NCBI RefSeq assembly: GCF_004358185.1
Contig: NZ_SMUV01000057.1
Coordinates: 21,308 to 85,307, forward strand
Length of the DNA stretch: 64,000 nt
Reading direction: 5' to 3'
Source: Antarcticimicrobium luteum
GTDB lineage: Bacteria; Pseudomonadota; Alphaproteobacteria; Rhodobacterales; Rhodobacteraceae
Shown: positions 11,125-20,847 of the stretch, piece by piece
How the letters are laid out: every line of letters begins with the position of its first letter
Position numbering within the stretch: position 1 is the first letter of the stretch
Program-made: the position numbers and the translations under genes
Notes under the pieces: generated by a model
Database searches by the model: none
Seen by the model: only the letters and a program-made list of their open reading frames with translations
What the model was told of the DNA's origin: nothing

Positions 11125-11161
11125 GCCCGACAGGCTACGCTGCAGCCCGCGCAGGCTCAAG

Positions 11162-11830
11162 TCACGCAGGGGCGAGCAACCCGCCCAATGCGCGGAAGAA
11201 CGCCGCCCCGTCGGTGCCGCCATGGCCGGGATCCGCCGCCCGCTCCGGGTGCGGCATCATTCCCAGAACCCGGCGGTTGTCCGACAGGATGCCGGCGATG
11301 TCGCCGACCGATCCGTTGGGGTTGTCGGTATAGGTAAAGGCAATCCGGTCATCGCCGCGCAGGGTTTCAAGCGTCGCCTCGTCGGCGAAATAATTGCCGT
11401 CGTGGTGAGCGATCGGAATGGCGATCTCCTGCCCCTTGGCATATCCGCCGGTAAAGGCGCTGTCGGTGGTCTCGACCCGCAGCCCGACCGTCTTGCAGAT
11501 GTATTTCAGCCCGGCGTTGCGCAGTAGCGCACCGGGCAGGATACCGGTTTCGGTCAACACCTGAAAGCCGTTGCAGACCCCCAGCGCGTAGCCGCCGCGC
11601 CCGGTATGGGCCAGCACAGCCTGGCAGATCGGCGATTGCGCCGCGATGGCGCCGCAGCGCAGGTAATCGCCATAGGAAAACCCGCCCGGAACGCCGACGA
11701 TGTCGACCCCGTCGGGCAGCGCGGTCTCCTTGTGCCAGACCATATCCACCGCGAACCCTTCGCGCTGAAAGGCAACGGCGAGATCACGGTCGCAATTGGA
11801 CCCGGGGAAAACGACAACGGCTGCGCGCAT
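11162..11830 (-). CDS. purQ: Phosphoribosylformylglycinamidine synthase, glutaminase subunit PurQ
   Basis: PurQ hydrolyses glutamine and supplies ammonia to PurL for formylglycinamidine ribonucleotide synthesis in the purine pathway. The 222-residue protein is a class I glutamine amidotransferase with the N-terminal '[12 protein letters not shown]', the catalytic cysteine in 'GVCNGFQ' and the catalytic His-x-Glu in 'PHPERA'. The ATG at 11830 starts [10 protein letters not shown]; longer frames run into the upstream gene. It lies 13 bases after the dehydrogenase gene, which separates it from purS; PurL is encoded about 19 kb away on the other strand. Confidence 0.95.
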   Translation of the reverse strand: MRAAVVVFPGSNCDRDLAVAFQREGFAVDMVWHKETALPDGVDIVGVPGGFSYGDYLRCGAIAAQSPICQAVLAHTGRGGYALGVCNGFQVLTETGILPGALLRNAGLKYICKTVGLRVETTDSAFTGGYAKGQEIAIPIAHHDGNYFADEATLETLRGDDRIAFTYTDNPNGSVGDIAGILSDNRRVLGMMPHPERAADPGHGGTDGAAFFRALGGLLAPA

Positions 11831-11843
11831 GGAACGGGCTCCT

Positions 11844-12887
11844 TCAGCTCGTGAAATCGGTGATGACGGCCACACCGGGCGGGGCCGGATGGTCAAAGGC
11901 GGCCAGCTCGTCGCTGGCCATCGACAGGGAAATGGTCCTGGTGATCAGCGGGCGCAAGTCCACCGACTGCGCCGACAGCAGATCAAGCAACGCCGGATAG
12001 CGCCAGGCGGGCATGCCGCGGGTGCCGTAGACGGCCAGTTGCCCCGAATAGATCCGGTCCATCGGCAGACTCATGCTTGCGTGGTCGCCGGCGGGCATAC
12101 CCACCTGCACCATTCGCCCCAGCTTGCGCAGAGACGTCAGTGCGGTGACGGTTGTAGCCTCGATCCCCAGCGCCTCGACCGCCACATCGGCGCCGCCGCC
12201 GGTGATCTCGCGCACCGCCTCTGCCGCGTCTGTTTCCGCCGCATTGACGACCGCATGGGCGCCCAGTTTTCGGGCATATTCCAGCTTTTCCGGCACCACG
12301 TCGACCACGACCACCCGCGCGCCGAGCGCGCGCCCCAGAATCAGCGCGGAAAGGCCGATGCCGCCGCCACCGATCACCGCCAACCATTCGCCGCCCCGCA
12401 ACTGCGCGCGGCCGGTCAGCGCGTGCCAGGCGGTGGTCACCCGGCACCCCAGCGCGGCAGCGATTTCAGGCGCCATCTGTGCGGGCAGCGCCGTCAGGTT
12501 TGCGTCGGCATGATCGACCCGCACGTATTCGGCAAAGGCGCCGGGACCTGTAAAGCCCGGGATCACCTGCGTCGCGCAGATCGTCTGATTGCCGGCGGTG
12601 CAATCGGGGCACTGGCCGCAGGCGAGAATAAAGGGCGCGATCACCCGGTCTCCGATCCGCCAGCGGGCCACCCGGGCGCCGACGGCCACCACTTCGCCGC
12701 AATATTCATGCCCCGGAACATGCGGCAGGCTCACATCGGGATCGGCCCCGGTCCAGGCGTGCCAGTCCGAGCGGCAGACACCGCAGGCCATCACCCGCAG
12801 CACAACGCCATCGGGCGCCGGCTCCGGGTCGGGCAATGTGGCGATCTCCAGCGGCGCGCGCCATGCGGTGAGCTGCGCGGCCCTCAT
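11844..12887 (-). CDS. Zinc-dependent alcohol dehydrogenase (MDR family)
   Basis: A 347-residue medium-chain dehydrogenase/reductase. The catalytic-zinc ligands are visible in 'CGVCRSDWH' and 'GHEYCGEV'. The structural-zinc lobe has four cysteines in '[15 protein letters not shown]'. The Rossmann glycine motif is '[13 protein letters not shown]'. It oxidises or reduces an alcohol/aldehyde with NAD(P); the substrate cannot be told. It lies between purS and purQ on the same strand with gaps of 45 and 13 bases, so it appears to be transcribed with the purine genes, although no purine role is obvious. Confidence 0.9.
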   Translation of the reverse strand: MRAAQLTAWRAPLEIATLPDPEPAPDGVVLRVMACGVCRSDWHAWTGADPDVSLPHVPGHEYCGEVVAVGARVARWRIGDRVIAPFILACGQCPDCTAGNQTICATQVIPGFTGPGAFAEYVRVDHADANLTALPAQMAPEIAAALGCRVTTAWHALTGRAQLRGGEWLAVIGGGGIGLSALILGRALGARVVVVDVVPEKLEYARKLGAHAVVNAAETDAAEAVREITGGGADVAVEALGIEATTVTALTSLRKLGRMVQVGMPAGDHASMSLPMDRIYSGQLAVYGTRGMPAWRYPALLDLLSAQSVDLRPLITRTISLSMASDELAAFDHPAPPGVAVITDFTS

Positions 12888-12932
12888 GCCCGCTGCCCCC
12901 GTCCGGGCGCGCTGTTGCCGGCCCGCGCCATC

Positions 12933-13163
12933 TCAGCCCAGCTCGATCTCGTAGCTTTCGATCACGGTGTTGGCGAGCAGCTTTTCGCACATCTCGACCA
13001 CCTGCGCCTCGGTCGTGCCCTCGGCGAGGTCCAGGTCGATCACCTTTCCCTGCCGCACACCCTCGACGCCTTCGAAGCCCATCGCCCCGAGGGCATGGCG
13101 CACCGCCTCGCCCTGCGGGTCGAGAACCCCCTTCTTCAGCATCACATGCACCCGTGCCTTCAT
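12933..13163 (-). CDS. purS: Phosphoribosylformylglycinamidine synthase subunit PurS
   Basis: PurS is the small bridging subunit that joins PurL and PurQ in the three-part FGAM synthase. The 76-residue length and the sequence (MKARVHVMLKKGVLDPQGEA, 'VRQGKVIDLDL', 'CEKLLANTVIESYEIE') fit the family well. It lies between purC upstream and the dehydrogenase downstream. Confidence 0.94.
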   Translation of the reverse strand: MKARVHVMLKKGVLDPQGEAVRHALGAMGFEGVEGVRQGKVIDLDLAEGTTEAQVVEMCEKLLANTVIESYEIELG

Positions 13164-13255
13164 CTGTCCTGAACTCCGGTCGTTGCGCAGAAACCCCTGC
13201 GGGCTTCTTCTCGTCTCACATGGTCATATCCCCCGCCCGGACCCGGGCGCGGGAG

Positions 13256-14014
13256 TCAGTTGATCAGCGTCGGCTTGGTCACCTGGGTATTCTTCGGCAT
13301 CACGCCCAGACGGCGGGCGACCTCGGAATAGGCATCGGTCAGGCTGCCCAGATCGCGGCGGAACACGTCCTTGTCCAGCTTGCGCCCGGTCTCGATATCC
13401 CACAGCCGGCAGCTGTCCGGGCTGATTTCATCGGCCACGATCAGGCGCTGGAAATCGCCGTCATAGACGCGGCCGATCTCGATCTTGAAATCCGCCACGC
13501 GAATGCCGACCCCGTACATCACGCCGGAAAGGAAATCGTTGACCCGCAGCGCCAGGCTGAGCACATCGTCCATGTCCTGCTGGCTGGCCCAGCCAAAGGC
13601 GGCGATATGTTCGTCGGTGACCAGCGGATCGCCGAGCGCGTCGTCCTTGTAGCAATATTCCACGATCGGGCGCGGCAGTTGCGTGCCCTCCTCGATCCCC
13701 AGCCGCTTGGACAGCGAACCGGCGGCGAAATTCCGCACGATCACCTCCAGCGGGATGATCTCGCAGGAGCGTACCAGCTGTTCGCGCATATTCAGGCGTC
13801 GGATGAAGTGGGTGGGCACACCGACCTGATTCAGACCGGTCATGAAAAACTCGCTCAGGCGGTTGTTCAACACACCCTTGCCCTCGATCACGTCCTTCTT
13901 TTCGGCGTTGAAGGCAGTGGCGTCATCCTTGAAATACTGTACGATGGTGCCCGGCTCGGGGCCTTCGTAAAGGATTTTCGCCTTACCTTCATAAATCTTC
14001 TTGCGGCGCGCCAT
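13256..14014 (-). CDS. purC: SAICAR synthase (phosphoribosylaminoimidazole-succinocarboxamide synthase)
   Basis: PurC joins aspartate to carboxyaminoimidazole ribonucleotide, using ATP, in purine synthesis. The 252-residue protein has the family start '[32 protein letters not shown]', the signature '[12 protein letters not shown]' and the substrate loop 'DFKIEIGR'. The ATG at 14014 follows an AAAGGT site; the longer frame to 14092 has no similarity. It is first in the minus-strand purC-purS-adh-purQ block, and the divergent ATPase inhibitor gene begins 156 bases upstream. Confidence 0.95.
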   Translation of the reverse strand: MARRKKIYEGKAKILYEGPEPGTIVQYFKDDATAFNAEKKDVIEGKGVLNNRLSEFFMTGLNQVGVPTHFIRRLNMREQLVRSCEIIPLEVIVRNFAAGSLSKRLGIEEGTQLPRPIVEYCYKDDALGDPLVTDEHIAAFGWASQQDMDDVLSLALRVNDFLSGVMYGVGIRVADFKIEIGRVYDGDFQRLIVADEISPDSCRLWDIETGRKLDKDVFRRDLGSLTDAYSEVARRLGVMPKNTQVTKPTLIN

Positions 14015-14169
14015 GCGAGACCTTTCGACAATCCGTCGGGGATGAGTCCCCGCGCTTTGTGCCCTCATAGTGCAAGGGCGGCAGTGTCGCAAGCGGACGC
14101 ACCCTCTTGCGGTCGGCCCGATGCGACGGCATACCGGAGCAAACAGTCATTTTTCAGGGGACCGCACCC

Positions 14170-14490
14170 ATGACCACATTCGACGACCGCGAAAACGCCT
14201 TCGAGAGCAAGTTTGCTCATGACGAAGAGATGCAGTTCAAGGCCCAGGCGCGTTGCAACAAGCTGCTGGGTCTTTGGGCCGCCGCCCTGCTGGGCAAGTC
14301 CGGCACCGAGGCCGAGGACTATGCCAAATCGGTGGTGAAGGCCGATTTCGAAGAGGCCGGTCACGAGGATGTCGTGCGCAAGGTCGCGGGCGATCTGGGC
14401 GACAAGTCGAGCGCAGACGAAGTGCGCGCCAAGATGGCCGAACTGCTGCCCCAGGCCAAGACCCAGATCATGAGCGAAACCAGCCGCTGA
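14170..14490 (+). CDS. F1Fo-ATPase inhibitor zeta subunit (DUF1476)
   Basis: A 106-residue helical protein of the alphaproteobacterial DUF1476 family. The Paracoccus denitrificans member inhibits the F1-ATPase by blocking its rotation. The N-terminal segment 'MTTFDDRENAFESKFAHDEEMQFKAQARC' contains the inhibitory region, followed by 'NKLLGLWAAALLGKSG'. The ATG at 14170 has an AGGGGA site. The gene stands alone, divergent from purC and upstream of a hairpin. Confidence 0.88.
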   Translation: MTTFDDRENAFESKFAHDEEMQFKAQARCNKLLGLWAAALLGKSGTEAEDYAKSVVKADFEEAGHEDVVRKVAGDLGDKSSADEVRAKMAELLPQAKTQIMSETSR

Positions 14491-14579
14491 GCCGTCCCGG
14501 ACGCCGGCCGCAGCCCGGGCCGGCCCTGCAACCGGCGATGGGCCTCATGATGTTCTTGAACTATTCGGAATTGCCAAGA

Positions 14580-14604
14580 CGCCCCGTCCGTGACAGACGG
14601 GGCG
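14580..14604 (+). terminator. GC-rich hairpin between the zeta gene and bmt
   Basis: A 9-bp perfect stem (14580-14588 with 14596-14604) with a seven-base loop, followed by CTTCTC rather than a true T-run. It could be a weak terminator for the upstream gene or a leader structure for the methyltransferase gene 55 bases downstream. I could not match it to a known SAM or SAH riboswitch. Confidence 0.45.
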
Positions 14605-14658
14605 CTTCTCCATCAGCGCGCGCGAACGCCCCCCACTGACCGCAACGGAGCGACGGAC

Positions 14659-15675
14659 ATGACCAACGCCCTTTCCAAGATGCTGGCCGAAAAGGAATAT
14701 CTCCTGGCCGACGGCGCCACCGGGACCAACCTGTTCAACATGGGACTGCAGTCGGGCGACGCCCCCGAGCTGTGGAACCTCGAGGAACCGGCCAAGATCA
14801 CCGCGCTCTACAAGGGGGCGGTCGACGCGGGAAGCGACCTGTTCCTGACCAATACCTTTGGCGGCAATGCGGCGCGTCTGAAACTGCACAGCGAAGAAAA
14901 GCGCGTGCGCGAACTGAACCGGGTCGGTGCCGAACTGGGCCGCAACCTGGCGGATAAGACAGAACGCAAGGTCGTCGTGGCCGGCTCGGTCGGTCCCACC
15001 GGCGAGATCATGGAGCCGGTCGGCAGCCTCAGCCACGCGCTGGCGGTCGAGATCTTTCATGAACAGGCCGAAGGGCTGAAAGAGGGCGGCGTCGACGTGC
15101 TCTGGGTGGAAACCATTTCCGCCGCCGAAGAATTCCGTGCCGCCGCCGAGGCCTTTGCGCTGGCCGGCATGCCTTGGTGCGGCACCATGAGCTTTGACAC
15201 CGCCGGGCGGACGATGATGGGCATCACCTCGGCCGATCTGGTGCAGCTTGTCGAAGGCCTGCCCAACCCGCCGGTCGCCTTTGGCGCCAATTGCGGCACC
15301 GGCGCCTCGGATATCCTGCGCACGGTTCTGGGCTTTGTCGTCCAGGGCACCGAGCGGCCGATCATCTCCAAGGGCAACGCGGGCATTCCGAAATACATGC
15401 ACGGGCATATCCACTATGACGGCACGCCCGAACTGATGGCCGATTACGCGGTGATGGCCCGCGATGCCGGCGCGCGGATCATCGGCGGCTGCTGTGGCAC
15501 CACGCCAGAGCATCTGGCCCACATGCGCGAGGCGCTCGACACCCGCCCGCGCGGCGAGCGCCCGACACTGGAGCAGATCACAGCGGCGCTGGGGGCCTTC
15601 ACCTCGGCCACCGACGGCACCGGCGACGATGACGGCGGCGAGGCGCGCACGCGCCGGCGGCGGCGGCGCGGTTAA
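14659..15675 (+). CDS. bmt: Betaine--homocysteine S-methyltransferase
   Basis: A 338-residue pterin-independent methyltransferase that moves a methyl group from betaine to homocysteine to give methionine. Features seen are the N-terminal 'LLADGATGTNLFNMG', the zinc-binding cysteine in 'FGANCG', and the paired zinc cysteines in 'GGCCGTTPEHL'. The C-terminus ends in an acidic stretch followed by a run of arginines, an odd tail outside the catalytic barrel. The ATG at 14659 follows a GGAG site. Betaine use fits a marine roseobacter. A corrinoid methyl-carrier gene lies about 24 kb away, not adjacent. Confidence 0.9.
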   Translation: MTNALSKMLAEKEYLLADGATGTNLFNMGLQSGDAPELWNLEEPAKITALYKGAVDAGSDLFLTNTFGGNAARLKLHSEEKRVRELNRVGAELGRNLADKTERKVVVAGSVGPTGEIMEPVGSLSHALAVEIFHEQAEGLKEGGVDVLWVETISAAEEFRAAAEAFALAGMPWCGTMSFDTAGRTMMGITSADLVQLVEGLPNPPVAFGANCGTGASDILRTVLGFVVQGTERPIISKGNAGIPKYMHGHIHYDGTPELMADYAVMARDAGARIIGGCCGTTPEHLAHMREALDTRPRGERPTLEQITAALGAFTSATDGTGDDDGGEARTRRRRRRG

Positions 15676-15844
15676 GCCGGGGCCAGCGCCCCGTCACATG
15701 TGCAGAAGATCGCGCGCCGAGCCTGAGGAGTGCGATCCTTTGGACGCCACCGGCCTCGGGGCTGTCTCGTCCATTGATCCGAATGCCCGGCATAGGACGG
15801 CACCAGACCGCGGGCGGGCGCAGCTGCCCGGTGGACCCCCTGCC

Positions 15845-17404
15845 CTAATCTGCCTCCCGCGCCTCCAGCAGCGCGCGGACATAGCGCACCGGCACGCCCA
15901 GGTTGGAGCCGCCGAACACCGGCATGATCGCGCTATTGACCGCGATCACCGCGCCGTCCAGCGTCAGGACCGGCCCGCCGCTGCCGCCGTGGGTGGTCTC
16001 GGCGTCATAGACCACCGCCGCCACGGTCGCCTGCCCGACGATGCCCCGACTGGCCAGCGGCGAGATCAGCCCCGCCTCGGCCAGTTTCGCCGCCACCGTC
16101 CAGAAATCGGTGTCGCCACCGGCCTGCAACTCCTCCACGAAGGCGGCGCCCGATTGCGCCAGAAGCGACATCAGTCCGGTGGGATACCCCATCACGATCA
16201 CCCCGTCGCCCGGCGCGGCCATCTCCTCGGCCAGTGGCAGACCGGGCGGCAGCGCCTCGCCCCCCTCCGGTTCCAGCAACGCAAGATCCGCCTCTTCGCT
16301 CACCCGCAAAAGGCGCAGGGGCACCGGGTCGGGACGGTCGGGGAAAAAGGCGATGAAGCGGGTCATCACCGGCTCAAGCGCCGAGGCGCCAAGGCGCAGC
16401 CCAGGGCTCTCGTCCCAGGGCCGGGCCACGTGGCGGTTGGTGACCAGCAACCCCACCCCTTGCAGCGCAAACCCGGTTCCGTTGAACTGCACCTCGGCCA
16501 CCGGCCCCTCGCCCTGCAATGACAGGAACGGCTGTCCGCCCGGTTGCAGCAGCGGTACCCCGTCAGGCGTCACCACATGGCGCAGCATCCGGCCGCTGTC
16601 GGTGTCGCGCAGACCGTAGCCGCCCTGGATGAAGGCCACCGAGAGACGCGCGGTGCCGATCACCCGGCGGGCCGCCTCCGAGCGCGCCTCCAGCGTCTCG
16701 AGCCTTTCGGCGGTGCTGCCCAGTCGCCCTTGCAGATCCTCGCGCAGCGCGTTCAGATCGCTCTCACGGATCGCGTCGCGCCGGGCCTGCGCCAGTTCGG
16801 CCGCGATGGTATCGACCTGAATCCCGCCGCTCTCGATCTGTGCCCGCAGGCGCCGGTCGGTCCGGTATTGCAGCACCACCGCCACGGTGAGAATCGCCAG
16901 CATCAACAGCACCGTCCCGCGGAACAGCACAGTGGTATCGCGGAGCAGACGCCGGCTCAGATCGCCCGAGGCATGCGCCGCCCGCGACGGCAGCGGCCGT
17001 CGGCTCGCCCGCAGGTAGGACAGCGTATCGCCCATGATCTCGCCCAGCGTCGGCACCGGCCGGTGCTGGTTGTCATAGACACGGATGCGCGAGATCGGGC
17101 CGGCCTCGCCGAATTCAATGACATCGCCGGGGCGCAACCGCGCCTGCCGGAGCGGCGATCCGTTGACCCAGAGCGAGGCCCCCTCCGGCGCCTCGATGTC
17201 GAACACCGCGCCGCTGCGCGCCAGCCGCGCGGCCAGCGTGGCGCCCTGCGGCGGCTCCTCCTGCTCGGCGGTGCAGACAAGCCGACGATCCGTGGTCAGC
17301 CACAGGCCGATACGGGCGCCGGTGATCCATGTCACCTCGCCGCGGCACCGACCGGTCAGATGCTCCAGCGCCGCGACGACAGGGCCTGGGGTCAGATCCT
17401 CCAT
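15845..17404 (-). CDS. Membrane-anchored trypsin-like serine protease with FHA-like N-terminus
   Basis: A 519-residue protein with three parts. Residues 1-120 resemble a forkhead-associated domain ('LWVNGSPLRQARLRPGDVIEFG'). A single membrane span lies near 160-180 ('TVLFRGTVLLMLAILTVAVVL'), followed by a coiled coil to about 245. The C-terminal trypsin-like domain carries the catalytic triad candidates His in 'TNRHVARP', Asp in 'ADLALLEPE' and Ser in 'HGGSGGPV'. The layout suggests a cytoplasmic phosphopeptide-sensing head and a periplasmic protease. It is flanked by the methyltransferase gene (convergent) and the enoyl-CoA hydratase gene. Confidence 0.82.
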   Translation of the reverse strand: MEDLTPGPVVAALEHLTGRCRGEVTWITGARIGLWLTTDRRLVCTAEQEEPPQGATLAARLARSGAVFDIEAPEGASLWVNGSPLRQARLRPGDVIEFGEAGPISRIRVYDNQHRPVPTLGEIMGDTLSYLRASRRPLPSRAAHASGDLSRRLLRDTTVLFRGTVLLMLAILTVAVVLQYRTDRRLRAQIESGGIQVDTIAAELAQARRDAIRESDLNALREDLQGRLGSTAERLETLEARSEAARRVIGTARLSVAFIQGGYGLRDTDSGRMLRHVVTPDGVPLLQPGGQPFLSLQGEGPVAEVQFNGTGFALQGVGLLVTNRHVARPWDESPGLRLGASALEPVMTRFIAFFPDRPDPVPLRLLRVSEEADLALLEPEGGEALPPGLPLAEEMAAPGDGVIVMGYPTGLMSLLAQSGAAFVEELQAGGDTDFWTVAAKLAEAGLISPLASRGIVGQATVAAVVYDAETTHGGSGGPVLTLDGAVIAVNSAIMPVFGGSNLGVPVRYVRALLEAREAD

Positions 17405-17474
17405 CGCGGCTCATGGCACGCCCTTTGCCGCGGGCTGTCAACGGATTTCGCGCGCCGGCAGGCAGAGGCGCCGC

Positions 17475-18248
17475 TCAGCGTCCCTCGAACCTGGCCGCGC
17501 GTTTCTCGGCAAAGGCGACGACGCCCTCCTGGAAATCGCGGGTACGGCCGCAGTTGCCCTGCAGATGTGCCTCGATCGCCAGCTGCTCGGGCAGGGTCTT
17601 GTCGAAACTGCCGCGCAGCGCCGATTTCACCGCGCCAAAGGCTGCGGTCGGTCCCTTGGCCAGATAGGCGGCCCGCTTTCGCCAGTATGCGTCGAAATCG
17701 TCATCCGCCACCGCCTCCCAGATCATGCCCCAGGCCTCGGCCTGCCGCGCCGAGATGCGGTCGGCAAACAGCGCCGCCCCCATCGCCTTGGCCAGCCCGA
17801 CCTGCCGCGGCAAGAACCAGGTGCCGCCGGCATCGGGGATCAGCCCGATCCGCGTGAAGGCCTGCAGAAAATAGGCTCGCTCGGTCGCGATCACCACGTC
17901 GGTCGCCAGCGCCAGGCTGGCCCCCGCCCCCGCCGCCGGACCGTTCACCGCCGCCAGCGTGGGCACCGGGCAGCCATAGATCGCTTCGAGCATGGGGGTG
18001 TATTCGTCCCGCAGTATCCGCTCCAGGTCCGGCACGCCGCTGCCCGCATCGCCCAGATCCTGCCCAGTGCAAAAGGCCGTCCCGGCGCCGGTCAGAACGA
18101 CCGCGCGCGCCTCCTTGCCGGCCCGGCCCATCGCATGGGTGATCTCGGCACGCATCTGCCCCGACAGCGCGTTCATCCGGTCGGGCCGGTTCAGCGTCAG
18201 AACGGCGAGGCCGCCCTCGGTCTCAAGCGTGATGGTCTGATAGTCCAT
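17475..18248 (-). CDS. Enoyl-CoA hydratase/isomerase (PaaG-like)
   Basis: A 257-residue crotonase-fold protein. It has the opening 'LETEGGLAVLTLNRPDRMNAL', oxyanion-hole segments 'GTAFCTGQDLGD' and 'AVNGPAAGAGASLALATD', and 'GLIPDAGGTWFLPR', where the aspartate matches the catalytic Asp of the PaaG/2-enoyl isomerase group. It is likely to act on enoyl-CoA in fatty acid or phenylacetate breakdown; no paa genes are nearby, so the substrate is open. The start at 18248 has a CAGGGAGA site; the frame extends 14 codons further upstream without similarity. Confidence 0.87.
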   Translation of the reverse strand: MDYQTITLETEGGLAVLTLNRPDRMNALSGQMRAEITHAMGRAGKEARAVVLTGAGTAFCTGQDLGDAGSGVPDLERILRDEYTPMLEAIYGCPVPTLAAVNGPAAGAGASLALATDVVIATERAYFLQAFTRIGLIPDAGGTWFLPRQVGLAKAMGAALFADRISARQAEAWGMIWEAVADDDFDAYWRKRAAYLAKGPTAAFGAVKSALRGSFDKTLPEQLAIEAHLQGNCGRTRDFQEGVVAFAEKRAARFEGR

Positions 18249-18321
18249 GGCCCTGTCTCCCTGTGCGATACCGCGGGGACAGTGGCGCAAGCCCGAACCA
18301 AGGAAAAGGGGCGACTAAACG

Positions 18322-18798
18322 TCACTCCTCCAGAATACGGTTCAGGCGCTCCTGCTCGTCGGTGGTCAGCGCGCTTTCCTGCGGGCGCGCCGCGCCGGCC
18401 CGGCCGCGCAGATAGGCCCAGGCCATCGCCGCCGCCATCAGCAGCATCAGCGGCCCCGCCGCCCAGAGCAGCCAGTTCGCCCCGGTGACCGTGGGCCGCA
18501 GCAGGACATATTCGCCATACCGGTCGACGATGAAGGCGACGGCCTCTTCGTTGCTGTCGCCGGCCACCAGCCGCTCGCGCACCAGAATGCGCAGATCGCG
18601 GGCCAGTTCGGCATTCGATTCGTCGATATTCTCGTTCCGGCACACCAGACAGCGCAGATCCTTGCTGATCACCCGCGCCCGCGCCTCCAGCGCCGGATCG
18701 GTCAGGATCTCGTCCGGCTGTACCGCGCCCGCCGGTCCCGACAGGACCAGCGCCAGCGCCAGCAGCGCCCAGCGGATCGCGCTCCCGACGCCGCTCAT
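18322..18798 (-). CDS. ccmH: Cytochrome c-type biogenesis protein CcmH
   Basis: CcmH is the periplasmic thiol reductase of the cytochrome c maturation system that presents reduced apocytochrome to the haem lyase. The 158-residue protein has an N-terminal signal segment, the redox motif 'CLVCRNENIDES' and a C-terminal membrane span ('LLWAAGPLMLLMAAAMAWAYL'). Its start overlaps the ccmF stop by four bases, so the two are translationally coupled. Confidence 0.94.
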   Translation of the reverse strand: MSGVGSAIRWALLALALVLSGPAGAVQPDEILTDPALEARARVISKDLRCLVCRNENIDESNAELARDLRILVRERLVAGDSNEEAVAFIVDRYGEYVLLRPTVTGANWLLWAAGPLMLLMAAAMAWAYLRGRAGAARPQESALTTDEQERLNRILEE

Positions 18799-20762
18799 TC
18801 CGCCGGCACCGTCTGCCGGGCGCCCTTGCGCGCGCCGGCGGCCACGCGGAACCGCCGGTCGCTCAGGCTCATCAGCCCGCCAAGCGCCATCAGGATGGCA
18901 CCGCCCCAGATCCAGTTGGCAAAGGGCTTGATATAGGTTCGCACGGTCCAGCCGCCATTATCCTGCCGATCCCCGATCACCACATAGACATCGCGGGTCA
19001 CCCCGTTGTCGATCGCGGCCTCGGTGGTCGGCATCTGCGCCACCGGATAGGTCCGTTTCTCGGGATGCAGCGAGGACAGCACCCGGCCACCCCGCGCCAG
19101 CGTCACCGTACCCATGGTCGAGAAATAGTTGGGCCCGCGCACCTGTTCGACCCCGGTCAGCGTCAGCTCGAATGCCCCCACCTCGAACGGCTCGTTCAGT
19201 TGCACGACGCGGATGTCCTCCTGCTCCCAGGCGGTCAGTCCAGCAATGGCAAAGATCGTGATACCCAGGCCCGCATGGGCCATCGCCTTGCCCCAATCGG
19301 CGCGCGGCAGCCGCGCCAGGCGGCCGGGACGCCCGCCGCCGCGCCCGGTGCGCGACCACAGATCGAACGCCGCGCCCGAGACCACCCAAGCCCCCAGGAA
19401 CACGCCCACCGGTCCCAGCGCGCTGCGCCCGGTCTGCATCGCCCAGACCAGCAGCGCAAGCGCCACCGCCAGCGCAAAGGCATATCGCAACGACCACATC
19501 GTGCGCCCCAGCCGTCCGCGTTTCCACGGCAGCATCGCGCCGATCGGCAGGACCAGACCAAGGAGCACCATGAAGGGTGTGAAGGCCGAGTTGAAGAAAG
19601 GCGGCCCGACGCTGAGTTTGCGGTCAAAGGCCATCTCGGCCACGATCGGCCAGAGCGTTCCGAAGAACACCACAAAGCTGGAGACCGCCAGCAGGATATT
19701 GTTCACCACCAGCGCGCTTTCGCGGCTGACCATGCCAAAGACGCCCCGCGCCTCCATCACGCTGGCGCGCGCCGCGAACAGCACCAGCGCGCCGCCGGTA
19801 AAGGTGGCCAGGATGATCAGGATGAACACCCCCCGCTCCGGGTCGGTGGCAAAGGCATGGACCGAGGTCAGCAGCCCCGAGCGCACGATAAACGTGCCGA
19901 TCAGCGAGAAACCGAAGGCCAGGATCGCCAGCAGGATGGTCCAGCTTTTCAGCGCTTCGCGCTTCTCCACCACGATGGCCGAATGCAGCAGCGCGGCAGC
20001 CAGCAGCCAGGGCATGAAGCTGGCATTCTCGACCGGATCCCAGAACCAGAACCCGCCCCAACCCAGTTCGTAATAGGCCCACCAAGACCCCAGCGCGATG
20101 CCGATGGTGAGGAAGATCCAGGCCGCCAGCGTCCAGGGCCGCACCCAGCGCGCCCAGGCGGCGTCCACCCGCCCCTCGATCAGGGCCGCGACCGCAAAGC
20201 TGAACGACATGCTCAGGCCGACATAGCCCAGATAGAGAAACGGCGGATGAAAGGCCAAACCGGGATCCTGCAACAGCGGGTTCAGATCCTCGCCGTCAAA
20301 CGGCGGCACCGCGAGGCGCAGGAACGGGTTCGAGGTGAACAGGATAAAGGCATAGAACGCCACGCCGATCGCCGCCTGCACCGACAGCACCCGCGCCTTG
20401 AGCGTGGGCGGCAGGTTGCCGCCGAACCAGGCCGCCATCGCGCCAAAGAGCGCCACGATCAGCACCCAGAGCAGCATCGACCCCTCATGGTTCCCCCAGA
20501 GCCCGCTGATCTTGTACAGCATCGGCTTGGCCGAATGGCTGTTCAGCGTCACCACCCGCAGCGAGAAATCCGAGGTGATGAAGGCATGCATCAGCGCCGC
20601 GAAGGCAAAGCCGGTCATCAGCAATTGCAGCGTCGCGGCGGGTTCGGCCACGGCCATCCAGCCGGACCAGCGTTTTTGCGCGCCGATCATCGGCACGATC
20701 ATCTGAATGATAGCCGCCATAAAGGCGAGCACGAGGGCAAAGTGACCGAGTTCTGTAATCAT
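18795..20762 (-). CDS. ccmF: Haem lyase CcmF/NrfE family subunit
   Basis: CcmF attaches haem to apocytochrome c at the periplasmic face. The 655-residue protein has many membrane spans and the family hallmarks: the tryptophan-rich haem-handling motif (WAYYELGWGGFWFWDPVENASFMPWL), 'LHSAIVVEKRE' and 'LLTSVHAFATDPERGVFIL'. It starts at the ATG at 20762 and overlaps ccmH. The other ccm genes here (ccmE) lie beyond the phage-type lysis pair. Confidence 0.95.
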   Translation of the reverse strand: MITELGHFALVLAFMAAIIQMIVPMIGAQKRWSGWMAVAEPAATLQLLMTGFAFAALMHAFITSDFSLRVVTLNSHSAKPMLYKISGLWGNHEGSMLLWVLIVALFGAMAAWFGGNLPPTLKARVLSVQAAIGVAFYAFILFTSNPFLRLAVPPFDGEDLNPLLQDPGLAFHPPFLYLGYVGLSMSFSFAVAALIEGRVDAAWARWVRPWTLAAWIFLTIGIALGSWWAYYELGWGGFWFWDPVENASFMPWLLAAALLHSAIVVEKREALKSWTILLAILAFGFSLIGTFIVRSGLLTSVHAFATDPERGVFILIILATFTGGALVLFAARASVMEARGVFGMVSRESALVVNNILLAVSSFVVFFGTLWPIVAEMAFDRKLSVGPPFFNSAFTPFMVLLGLVLPIGAMLPWKRGRLGRTMWSLRYAFALAVALALLVWAMQTGRSALGPVGVFLGAWVVSGAAFDLWSRTGRGGGRPGRLARLPRADWGKAMAHAGLGITIFAIAGLTAWEQEDIRVVQLNEPFEVGAFELTLTGVEQVRGPNYFSTMGTVTLARGGRVLSSLHPEKRTYPVAQMPTTEAAIDNGVTRDVYVVIGDRQDNGGWTVRTYIKPFANWIWGGAILMALGGLMSLSDRRFRVAAGARKGARQTVPAE

Positions 20763-20847
20763 GCCCCGTTGTTAAGCCATGCGCGGCGGCATGGCCAATC
20801 ACTTTCGGACCGCCGGTGCGATCAGATTGTCGCATCCCACCTGCAGC

